A DNA stretch of 64,000 nucleotides from Ruminococcus sp. YE71. GTDB lineage: Bacteria; Bacillota; Clostridia; Oscillospirales; Ruminococcaceae. The notes below the pieces were generated by a model. The model was not told where the DNA came from, searched no databases, and saw only the letters and a program-made list of their open reading frames with translations. Shown here one piece after another: positions 1 through 7,382 of this stretch; positions within the stretch are counted from its first letter, which is position 1; the number at the start of each line of letters is the position of its first letter. The position numbers were made by a program, and so were the translations under genes. Where the stretch lies: contig NZ_FPIR01000017.1 of assembly GCF_900119155.1 (NCBI RefSeq), positions 31,650-95,649 on the forward strand, given 5' to 3'.

Positions 1-16
1 TCTTTTCTATGTTCTA

Positions 17-45
17 ATTATACTATATTTATCACTATTTGTCAA
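17..45 (-). promoter_or_regulatory. Sigma-A promoter reading off the left edge
   Basis: On the minus strand there is a perfect -35 TTGACA (40-45) and a perfect -10 TATAAT (17-22) separated by 17 bp. It would drive a divergent gene lying outside the window to the left. Confidence 0.7.
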
Positions 46-246
46 GAACGACGGAGAAATATTCTTTTTTTAACAAAATAATTGTACAAATGCACAATAC
101 GGGAAGTGAATAAATATCGTTTCTATCCAAATTCTTCAATTATTTAACGAATATTTTCGGTGGCAAACGTAAAATTCCGCGATTTTCGTCCTAACAAGCC
201 GCTTTCGTTAAATATTTTCGTTAATTTCCTGAAAGGAGAAAAAACC

Positions 247-2805
247 ATGAAAAAGATCACGATCGGCATCCTTGCGGATGTTGACGCGGGTAAAACCACC
301 CTCTCGGAGAGCATGATGTACCTTTCGGGGGCTGTCCGCAAGCGCGGAAGGGTCGATAACGGCGATGCTTTCCTTGATACGCACGAACTCGAAAAGCAGC
401 GAGGCATTACGATTTTCGCGAAACAAGCTGTTTTTAAGTACGGCGACACCCATTTCTACCTTGTTGACACCCCTGGTCACGCCGATTTCGCAGCCGAGGC
501 CGAGCGCGCAGTCTCGGTGCTCGACGCGGCTGTGCTGCTGGTCAGCGCCGCCGACGGGGCTGCGGCTCACACCGAACTGCTGTGGAGACTGCTCGCGGAA
601 AAGAAGGTGCCGACTGTCCTTTTTGTCAACAAGACCGACCTTTCGGGCTTCGACAAGGACGCCCTCATGAAGCAGCTGACCCGCAGGCTCGGCGACAAGC
701 TCTGCGATTTCACCCTGCCCGACGACGAGCGCATCGAAGCGGCGGCGTTCTGCTCCGACACTCTTATCGAGAGCTTCGACAGCAGCGGCACGCTCACCGA
801 GCGTGAGATCGGCGATGCGGTCATGAAGCGCGAGCTTTTTCCCGTGTATTTTGGTGCGGCACTCAGGGACACGGGCGTGAACGCCCTGCTGGACGCTCTC
901 GACCGCTACATCCAGCCGCCTGCTCAGCAGTCGGAATTCTCGGCGAGGGTGTTCAAGATCGAGCGCGACAGCGACGGCAAGCGCATGACCTGTATGAAGC
1001 TCACGGGCGGCAAGCTGAAGGTCCGCGAAACGCTCCGCTACCGCAGCGCCTCGGGACTGCCTGTCGAGGAAAAGATCGCGAGGATACGCATCTACAGCGG
1101 CGGAAAATTCACCGAAGTCGAGTCGGCGGTGCAGGGCGATGTGGTATCACTTCTGGGTCTGACTTCTTCCTATGCGGGGCAGGGGATAGGCACGAGGACA
1201 GACCCCGAGAACGGTCGCATCCGACCCGTCATGAGCTGCGCCGTCTATCCGCCGTCGGGCACGGACAATTTCACGCTGCTCTCGAAGCTGTACGAACTGC
1301 GCGAGGAAGACCCCGCACTCGAAGTCGGGTTCAACGAGCGTCTCGGCGAGATAACCCTCGGGCTCATGGGCGAGATGCAGACCGAGGTCATCAAAAGCGA
1401 GCTGAAACGCCGTTTCGGGCTTGAGATCACCGTCGGCGAGGGGCGCATATTATATAAGGAGACCATCGCCGAGCCCGTGGAGGGCTGCGGACATTTCGAG
1501 CCGCTGCGCCACTACGCCGAGGTCCACCTGATCCTCACGCCGCTGAAACGCGGCAGCGGCATCGTCTACGACACGGCGGTGAGCGAGGATCTGCTGGACC
1601 GCAACTGGCAGAACCTTATCATTTCGTCGCTGAGGTCGAAGGAGCACATCGGCGTGCTGACGGGCAGCCCGATAACCGACATGAAGATAACTCTGACGGC
1701 AGGCAGAGCGCATCCGAAGCACACCGAGGGCGGCGATTTCCGCGAGGCGGCGTGGCGAGCCCTGCGTCAGGGTCTGATGAAGGCGAAGTCAGTGCTGCTG
1801 GAGCCGCAGTTCGGGTTCAGGCTCACGGTGCCGACCGAGCAGCTTGGCAGAGCCATGAGCGACCTTGACCTGATGGGCGCGGAGTTTTCGCAGCCCGAGA
1901 CCGACGGCGACATGAGCATCCTCAGCGGCACCGCCCCTGCGGCAAAGCTGCGGAGCTACGGTTCCGAGGTGACGGCTTATACCCGCGGTCACGGCTCGCT
2001 TTCCCTTGAAAACAGCGGTTATGCGCCCTGCGGCAACGCTAACGAGATCATCGCGGAGTACGCCTACGATGCGGAAGCCGACCTTGCGAACACTGCCGAT
2101 TCGGTGTTCTGTTCACACGGATCGGGCGTGGTGGTCAAGTGGTCGGAAGCCGACGAGAAGATGCATCTGGCGTCAACGCTTGTCAAGGGCAGAGCCGCCG
2201 AGCCTGCCGCTCGCCGCAGTTATTCGCTGGGTGAGGACGAGCTGGAGCGCATCATGGAGAAGATAGCCCCGAAGCGTGTGATGCCTGCCGATGAGGATGA
2301 GGAGCGCAGCAGGGAAGCCTTCGAGATAAAGAAGCGGCAGTCGTCGCCGAAGCAGAAGCCCGATACACGCCCCCGTCTGCTGCTGGTGGACGGGTATAAC
2401 ATCGTGTTCGCGTGGGAGGAGCTGCGGTCGCTGGCGAGCGTCAACATCGACTCCGCCTGCGGACGGCTGGCGGACATACTCAGCAACTACGCAGGCTATC
2501 GGGGTCTGCGGCTGATGCTGGTGTTCGACGCCTACAAAACCCCTGCGGTCACGCCCCACAAGATACGCGCCGAAGCCATCGAGGTGATCTACACCGCCTC
2601 GGGTCAGACCAGCGACGCTTTCATCGAGAGCTTTTGCAGCGAGAACAGAACGAAGCTGCGCATCCGCGTCGCCAGCAACGACGCGCTCGTGCAGATGTCG
2701 GTCATGCGGACGGGCGCACTCAGGATGTCCGCCAACGAGCTCCTCGCCGACGTCCGCTCCGCCGAGGCGTCTATCACTGACATTATCAACAGGAATAATA
2801 CATAA
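247..2805 (+). CDS. TetM/EF-G-like ribosome-associated GTPase fused to a YacP-type NYN domain
   Basis: 852 aa. I chose the ATG at 247 because GAAAGGAG lies just upstream; the reading frame is open further 5' but has no RBS there. The N-terminal G domain shows the P-loop DVDAGKTT (about residues 11-18), DTPGH (74-78) and NKTD (128-131), followed by EF-G-like domains as in TetM/TetO ribosomal protection proteins. After a charged linker, residues from about 707 to the end form a NYN/PIN-like domain beginning RLLLVDGYNIVFAW, as in YacP (Rae1), a ribosome-associated endoribonuclease. TetM family members dislodge tetracycline from the ribosomal A site; the NYN fusion suggests a housekeeping or stress role on stalled ribosomes rather than drug resistance, which is inference. 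The gene stands alone, divergent from the promoter at the left edge and convergent with the response regulator. Confidence 0.85.
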   Translation: MKKITIGILADVDAGKTTLSESMMYLSGAVRKRGRVDNGDAFLDTHELEKQRGITIFAKQAVFKYGDTHFYLVDTPGHADFAAEAERAVSVLDAAVLLVSAADGAAAHTELLWRLLAEKKVPTVLFVNKTDLSGFDKDALMKQLTRRLGDKLCDFTLPDDERIEAAAFCSDTLIESFDSSGTLTEREIGDAVMKRELFPVYFGAALRDTGVNALLDALDRYIQPPAQQSEFSARVFKIERDSDGKRMTCMKLTGGKLKVRETLRYRSASGLPVEEKIARIRIYSGGKFTEVESAVQGDVVSLLGLTSSYAGQGIGTRTDPENGRIRPVMSCAVYPPSGTDNFTLLSKLYELREEDPALEVGFNERLGEITLGLMGEMQTEVIKSELKRRFGLEITVGEGRILYKETIAEPVEGCGHFEPLRHYAEVHLILTPLKRGSGIVYDTAVSEDLLDRNWQNLIISSLRSKEHIGVLTGSPITDMKITLTAGRAHPKHTEGGDFREAAWRALRQGLMKAKSVLLEPQFGFRLTVPTEQLGRAMSDLDLMGAEFSQPETDGDMSILSGTAPAAKLRSYGSEVTAYTRGHGSLSLENSGYAPCGNANEIIAEYAYDAEADLANTADSVFCSHGSGVVVKWSEADEKMHLASTLVKGRAAEPAARRSYSLGEDELERIMEKIAPKRVMPADEDEERSREAFEIKKRQSSPKQKPDTRPRLLLVDGYNIVFAWEELRSLASVNIDSACGRLADILSNYAGYRGLRLMLVFDAYKTPAVTPHKIRAEAIEVIYTASGQTSDAFIESFCSENRTKLRIRVASNDALVQMSVMRTGALRMSANELLADVRSAEASITDIINRNNT

Positions 2806-2908
2806 TAAACCGGGGGAGAACCTTCGCCTTCCAAAAACTTTTAATTTTTGGGAAGATAGAGGCTTTGGTTAGATTATGTCTCTGCTGGATGGGTTTATTA
2901 GATCGAAA

Positions 2909-2942
2909 AAAGCCCCTTTCCTGATTTTTGGAAAGGGGCTTT
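2909..2942. terminator. Bidirectional terminator
   Basis: A 13-bp stem AAAGCCCCTTTCC / GGAAAGGGGCTTT with an 8-nt loop lies between two convergent genes. A/T runs on both sides let it work in both directions. Confidence 0.8.
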
Positions 2943-2945
2943 GAG

Positions 2946-4175
2946 TTATTCTTCGTCGGTCGCGCGGACGTTTCTGCGGTGTTCGCGCTGATGTTTTTCG
3001 GCGATTATCGCCTCGGCCTCATAGCTGACCTCGGCAAAGCGCGCCAGGTCGAGAGTGCTCCACTTTCTGAGAAGTCGCTGGACGAGTCTCTCGGTATCCG
3101 TCTCGGTGATCTCGGGCAGGATGATGAGGTACTGATTATCGTTCGTGCGCACCATAATATCGCTCTTTCTGAGTGAGTGTGCGACCATATCGCCGAACGC
3201 GTCGGTGACTTCCGCGATGGGCTCTTCATCGAAGCCGTCGCTGTGGGGCGCGAGGGTCACCAGCAGCTTATAAGCGGAGGAGCTGTAGCTCTGGATATAT
3301 CTGAGCAGGAATCTGTAGACGTAGCTGAACGCTTCGGTCTCGATAACGAAGGCGCTGTCTATCATCGAGTGTTCCTCGAACATCAGGCTGAGGCTCTGGA
3401 GGTTGGACGGTGAGGACGAGCCTGCGATAGGCTGTTCATCGAAGGGCGAGAATACAGCACATCCGCCGTTCTTTCTCGATTTGATGTCGGCGAGGCACTT
3501 CTCGGCGAAGGATGTAAGTTCAGCGCAGTCTGTGCCGTGCTCTGGTGCAAACACAACGCCAGCCGCGATGGAATTCTTGCCGTCGGAGAGTTTTGAAACG
3601 GTCTTGTCAAGTGAAGCTATGAACTCTTCTGCGGAGCTGTCCGAAGAGAGGTCATAGACGAATATCCTGAACACGCTGCCGTTCTTTTCGAGCAGATCAT
3701 CGGGCATGAGCGCCTTGTGGAGCGCCTGCACGAAGCCGTCGGTAACAGCCTGCGACGGTGCGGAGCTGCCGACTATCTCGGCGAGCATCAGGGCGCCGTT
3801 GCCGTTAGCGCAAACTCTTGCGAACCTGTCCTCGATACCGCTGAGTATCTCCGCGGTCTTACCGAGCAGTTCATCGGCGTTGATAGGTTTTGTGACATGA
3901 TCGGCGCCGTCAAGCTCGGCACTCTCATCGACACCAGTCATGAAGAGAGTAGGTATCTCCCTGCCGTACTTTTCGCGCAGAGCGGCTTTGAGCTCGATAC
4001 CCGACATCCCCGGCATGAGCAGGTCGGTGAGCAGCATATCGGGCTGTTCCTTTGAGTAAACTTCTATAGCCTCGCTACCGCCCGAAGCGGTCACGACTTC
4101 ATATTTTTCCGAAAGAACACGTTTTGCGATAGTGAGCATCATGTGTTCGTCATCAACTATCAGTATCTTAAACAT
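2946..4175 (-). CDS. Response regulator with degenerate GGDEF-like output region
   Basis: 409 aa. The start is ATG 4175 (MFKILIVDDE), preceded by GAGGAGG; a longer frame upstream lacks an RBS. Residues 1-120 are a CheY-like receiver: acidic pocket D8/D9, phospho-acceptor D51 in LLTDLLMPG, and the conserved lysine in HVTKP. The remaining ~290 residues match no DNA-binding domain. Two segments resemble GGDEF folds by their pattern: one in the middle, and one near the end where RTNDNQYLIILP occupies the place of RxGGDEFxIILP. The signature is lost, so no cyclase activity is expected. It may act as a protein-protein or nucleotide-sensing output. No histidine kinase is adjacent. It lies next to the polysaccharide operon and is transcribed in the same direction from its own promoter. 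Confidence 0.75.
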   Translation of the reverse strand: MFKILIVDDEHMMLTIAKRVLSEKYEVVTASGGSEAIEVYSKEQPDMLLTDLLMPGMSGIELKAALREKYGREIPTLFMTGVDESAELDGADHVTKPINADELLGKTAEILSGIEDRFARVCANGNGALMLAEIVGSSAPSQAVTDGFVQALHKALMPDDLLEKNGSVFRIFVYDLSSDSSAEEFIASLDKTVSKLSDGKNSIAAGVVFAPEHGTDCAELTSFAEKCLADIKSRKNGGCAVFSPFDEQPIAGSSSPSNLQSLSLMFEEHSMIDSAFVIETEAFSYVYRFLLRYIQSYSSSAYKLLVTLAPHSDGFDEEPIAEVTDAFGDMVAHSLRKSDIMVRTNDNQYLIILPEITETDTERLVQRLLRKWSTLDLARFAEVSYEAEAIIAEKHQREHRRNVRATDEE

Positions 4176-4240
4176 TGTGAATCCTCCTCGGAATGTAATT
4201 ATTCGCTGCCTTTCATGCAGCCCATACATTTCTCAAATAT

Positions 4241-4269
4241 ATTATAACACAATTCTAAATAAATTTCAA
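4241..4269 (-). promoter_or_regulatory. Sigma-A promoter for the response regulator
   Basis: Minus strand TTGAAA (4264-4269), 17-bp spacer, TATAAT (4241-4246), about 65 nt before the start codon. Confidence 0.75.
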
Positions 4270-4377
4270 CACTTTTTTTGATTATTTTTGCCAAAATTTC
4301 CGAAATTGTCAAATGTATATGAAAAATCGTGCTATTCTTACACAAATCAGAGAAAACTTTTTCACATTTGTTTCAGA

Positions 4378-4412
4378 AAAAAACAGCCGACCGTAATAAT
4401 AACGATCGGCTG
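4378..4412 (-). terminator. Terminator of the polysaccharide operon
   Basis: On the minus strand CAGCCGATCGT and ACGGTCGGCTG pair (one G-T wobble) and are followed by a run of T's. It sits directly after the stop of the last gene of the operon. Confidence 0.8.
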
Positions 4413-4422
4413 AAATTGTTTC

Positions 4423-5808
4423 TTATGCACTGTGGTGCTTGTGATGACGGGAGTGTCCGTGGGATACCGAGATATCCTCTTTCTTTCCGAACTGTTCAAA
4501 GTTATTGAGGACGAAGCCCATGAAGAACTTGCTGTTTGTCACGAGCTTATCGATGCAGTCGTTGATACCGCCTGCGGTGATGTAGTCCTGCTTAACAACG
4601 AGCAGGGAAGCGTCTGCGATCTTCGAGAGCGCCTCAGCGTCAGAAGTCAGCAGCATAGGAGGAGTATCGAGGATGATGTAATCGAAGTTGTTCTTTACCT
4701 TCTCAACGAACTCCTTGAGAGCGTCGGAATAGATGATCTTCTGAGTAGAGTGGATACCCTTAACGCTGCAAGCGAGGAAGATGTTTTTCGCTCTGACGAA
4801 GCGGTAATCATGGCTGATGTCGCCTGCTTCGATATAGTCGCAGAGGTCATCGACCTGTTCCTCGGGGATATCGAAGATCTTTCTGAGTGCGGGCTTCTTG
4901 AAGTCGCATCCTACGAGCAGAACTCTGCGCTTTCTGTCAGCAAGCGCAAGCGCGATGTTCGCGGAAACGGTGGATTTGCCCTCGTTCTCGGCAGCGGAAC
5001 TGATAAGCAGTACCTTCTGCGCGTTCTTTTTGAGTTTGTAGTCGAGCTTTGCGGAAAGGCTGTGATAGCTTTCTGTAAAGCTGAAGCTGGTAGTCGGGTT
5101 TCCGATAAGGATCGAAGTCTTCTTGTTGAACTTCTGATTCTTTTCCTCGTGGGGGATAACGCCGTAAAGTTCGCCGTCGATCTTGTCTCTTGCAGCTGCG
5201 ATAGTCTGTATCGAGTCGTCGAAGATGTAGATGATCGCGATACCTGCGGTAGCTGCGATGGCAGCGATAAGAGAGAAGAGCACGCGGTTTTTGAGAGAGA
5301 TTCCTGCGTTCTCAGCTTCAAGCGGAACGTCGGGAGCTTTTATTATTTCAAAGATAACGTCCTGATAAACGTAGTCGGAAACGTTTCTGTAGTTTGAAAC
5401 CACCGAATTCATTGTCTTGTAAGCGCTCTCGGGGCTTTCACTGGAAACAGTGACTTTCATGAGGTTAGTCTCGGGAATAACGGCAGTCGAGATGGTATCG
5501 GAGAGTCTGTTCAGTTCGAGATCCTCTTTGACGAGGGTCTTGAGGACGTCGCTCTGGAATATCTCACCGAAAACCTGAGCCATTTCCTTTGTTACCGTAA
5601 GCGAAGCGGTAGCGGTGGAGTTCTTTGCGTTGATCGCGAAGGTCGCGGACGAAGTATACTGTGGTTTATAGATCACCTGACCGACAGCCGAAGTTATCAT
5701 GAACACGCTGACAGCCGCGAGAACTATCACCCAGATGTTCCTTGTCAGGACCCTGAGCATTATTTTCGGATTGATATATTCTAAATTTAAGACATTTTCT
5801 TCCTGCAT
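4423..5808 (-). CDS. Wzz-BY-kinase fusion with intact Walker motifs but no Tyr tail
   Basis: 461 aa. An N-terminal chain-length determinant (Wzz/CpsC-like) region with two membrane segments (about 18-40 and 177-198) is fused to a cytoplasmic BY-kinase (CpsD-like) ATPase. Walker A is complete (ENEGKSTVSANIA), Walker A' is VLLVGCDFKKPALRK, and Walker B is YIILDTPP. BY-kinases normally end in a tyrosine cluster that is autophosphorylated to control polymer export; here the C terminus is HGHSRHHKHHSA, rich in histidine and without tyrosine. It is the last gene of a four-gene minus-strand operon; its ATG follows the previous stop by 3 nt and has a GAGGGGGA RBS. It is probably the active kinase that phosphorylates the Tyr-rich partner encoded at 7375-8916 in trans (inference). 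Confidence 0.85.
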   Translation of the reverse strand: MQEENVLNLEYINPKIMLRVLTRNIWVIVLAAVSVFMITSAVGQVIYKPQYTSSATFAINAKNSTATASLTVTKEMAQVFGEIFQSDVLKTLVKEDLELNRLSDTISTAVIPETNLMKVTVSSESPESAYKTMNSVVSNYRNVSDYVYQDVIFEIIKAPDVPLEAENAGISLKNRVLFSLIAAIAATAGIAIIYIFDDSIQTIAAARDKIDGELYGVIPHEEKNQKFNKKTSILIGNPTTSFSFTESYHSLSAKLDYKLKKNAQKVLLISSAAENEGKSTVSANIALALADRKRRVLLVGCDFKKPALRKIFDIPEEQVDDLCDYIEAGDISHDYRFVRAKNIFLACSVKGIHSTQKIIYSDALKEFVEKVKNNFDYIILDTPPMLLTSDAEALSKIADASLLVVKQDYITAGGINDCIDKLVTNSKFFMGFVLNNFEQFGKKEDISVSHGHSRHHKHHSA

Positions 5809-5811
5809 ACA

Positions 5812-6639
5812 TCAGTCCCCCTCTACAACAATGGTAAGGAATACTTCGCTGCTGCCGAAGACCTCTTTCTTCTTATAGGAGTAGACAAGGCTGTAGCAGC
5901 CGGGTGTCGATGTATCCACCGAGCCGTTGATCTGTATGTCCTTTAACTGAGCCTTATTTCCGTCGCCGTCAACAGCGGTGGTACCTGTGATCTCCTTGAA
6001 GGGATCGAACTCAGAATCTTTCTTGATATAAACGATATAGTCTTTGAGAGCCAGCGTCTGCTGATACTCTCTTGCGGAAACTACCACCATGATATCAGCG
6101 GTAGCCTTGTCGCCGAAGCGGTTTGTCACCTCAAGTCTCACGGGATAAACGCCCTCGGAGAAGTTCGAGATATTTGCCGAAGCGATCTTGATGCTCTGTG
6201 TGATATCGCCGTCGATGGAGTCCACAGCCCTTACGCTGTCAGCGAAGCGGACGTTGCTTCCGAGACGGTAAGAAAGGGGCTGGTCGATCTCGAAACGGGG
6301 CGAAGTGTAATCGGTGTAGCGTACAGTTCTTGTATAGAACGCGGAATTGTGCGCCTTGTCGAATACAACGTAGTTAGCCTTACAAACGCCCTTCTCGGTG
6401 AAGTGCGAAAGGTTTGAAAGGATGATATTATCTGTAAGGTCGCCATCGACATCATCCGAAGCGGTCAGTCCTTCCAGCAGTTTTGATTCATCGTCTTTCA
6501 CGCTTAGTTCAACGACATCGCTCACGCTGTTGATGACTGGCGGAGTATGGTCACGCTTCAGTTCATTGATGAGCGTGAGCACATACAGTGCGAGAGCCGC
6601 TATAAAAAGCAGAACGACTCCTATTCTAAGGTATCTCAA
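5812..6639 (-). CDS. Membrane-anchored Ig-like (DUF5011-type) repeat protein
   Basis: 275 aa. It starts with TTG whose overlap TTGA contains the stop of the phosphatase gene, with AGAGGGGTAAGAG as RBS. Residues 5-22 are a single membrane segment (IGVVLLFIAALALYVLTL); the rest is predicted extracellular. Two consecutive segments have the pattern TPPVIN...DDVDGDLT and TSPRFE...DSIDGDIT, typical of DUF5011/HYR Ig-like domains, with a third diverged copy around TAVDGDGN. The DxDGD motifs may bind calcium. It has no wall-sorting signal. Its position between the CpsB-like phosphatase and the kinase suggests an accessory part of a polysaccharide export machine; the exact role is unknown. Confidence 0.75.
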   Translation of the reverse strand: MRYLRIGVVLLFIAALALYVLTLINELKRDHTPPVINSVSDVVELSVKDDESKLLEGLTASDDVDGDLTDNIILSNLSHFTEKGVCKANYVVFDKAHNSAFYTRTVRYTDYTSPRFEIDQPLSYRLGSNVRFADSVRAVDSIDGDITQSIKIASANISNFSEGVYPVRLEVTNRFGDKATADIMVVVSAREYQQTLALKDYIVYIKKDSEFDPFKEITGTTAVDGDGNKAQLKDIQINGSVDTSTPGCYSLVYSYKKKEVFGSSEVFLTIVVEGD

Positions 6640-7382
6640 GCTCTTACCCCTCTTTCAACAATTTCTTTCCCGAGAGCGATCGCTGCCGGGTTATCCTCAA
6701 GCAGAAGTCTCGCCATTTTTTCGGAGTAGACGTCTGCAATATATTCCTTGATCTTTTTCATCTTGCTGTTGCGAATCCCTCCGCTTCTGTGTCCGTCGCT
6801 GGCGATACAGGTCACCCAGCCCTCATCGAGCAGGTAATCGCTGTTATCCTGCGCTTCCTGACCGAAGCTGCCGAGGATGCTGCCCTTTGTCAGCTGTATC
6901 AGGCATCCCGCTTCGAGCCAGTCGTAGACTATCCAGGGCTCATCCGTCACGAAGTAGTAGCGTTCGGGGTGAGCGACTACGGGGATATATCCTGCCGAAA
7001 CAAGATCTTCCAGACGGGAAGTGACCCATCTGCCCGTATCCCTTTCGTCGAACTCGGCGAGTACATACCGCGAGTTTCCGTAGGTACAAAGTTTTCCTTC
7101 GGCAAGGAGCCTTGCCGAATCATCGTCAACGTTTATCTCCGTCCCCAGCACGATGTCGATATCGATATTCTCAGCCGAAGCCGCCTGTCGGACGCTTTCA
7201 AAAAGCTGAGTCAGTTCGGGAGTGCGGAAGTTGTTCCAGCCGTAGTATGGATTGAAGTGCGGTGTTGCTACGATACGCGTCACACCGCTCTCGCTTGAAT
7301 CACGGAGCAGATCGAGCGTATCTTTCATGTTCTGTGCCCCGTCGTCGATGCCCGGAAGCAGATGTGCGTGGATATCAGTCAT
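6636..7382 (-). CDS. CpsB/YwqE-type PHP tyrosine-protein phosphatase
   Basis: 248 aa. I chose ATG 7382 (MTDIHAHLLPGIDDGAQ), which overlaps the upstream stop by 8 nt and gives the family length; the frame is open further upstream but only through the out-of-frame Gly-Tyr repeat of the previous gene. Metal ligands of the PHP fold are visible: DIHAHLLPGIDDG near the N terminus, ATPHFNP, and the later VAHPERY and SDGHR motifs. CpsB family enzymes are Mn-dependent phosphatases that remove phosphate from the Tyr cluster of BY-kinases and so regulate capsule or EPS polymerisation. Its place between the Tyr-tailed and the kinase-active proteins fits this job. Confidence 0.9.
   Translation of the reverse strand: MTDIHAHLLPGIDDGAQNMKDTLDLLRDSSESGVTRIVATPHFNPYYGWNNFRTPELTQLFESVRQAASAENIDIDIVLGTEINVDDDSARLLAEGKLCTYGNSRYVLAEFDERDTGRWVTSRLEDLVSAGYIPVVAHPERYYFVTDEPWIVYDWLEAGCLIQLTKGSILGSFGQEAQDNSDYLLDEGWVTCIASDGHRSGGIRNSKMKKIKEYIADVYSEKMARLLLEDNPAAIALGKEIVERGVRA

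Noticed and set aside
247..2805. Tetracycline resistance gene
   Set aside because: It is TetM-like, but the NYN fusion and isolated chromosomal position without transfer genes fit a housekeeping translation factor better.
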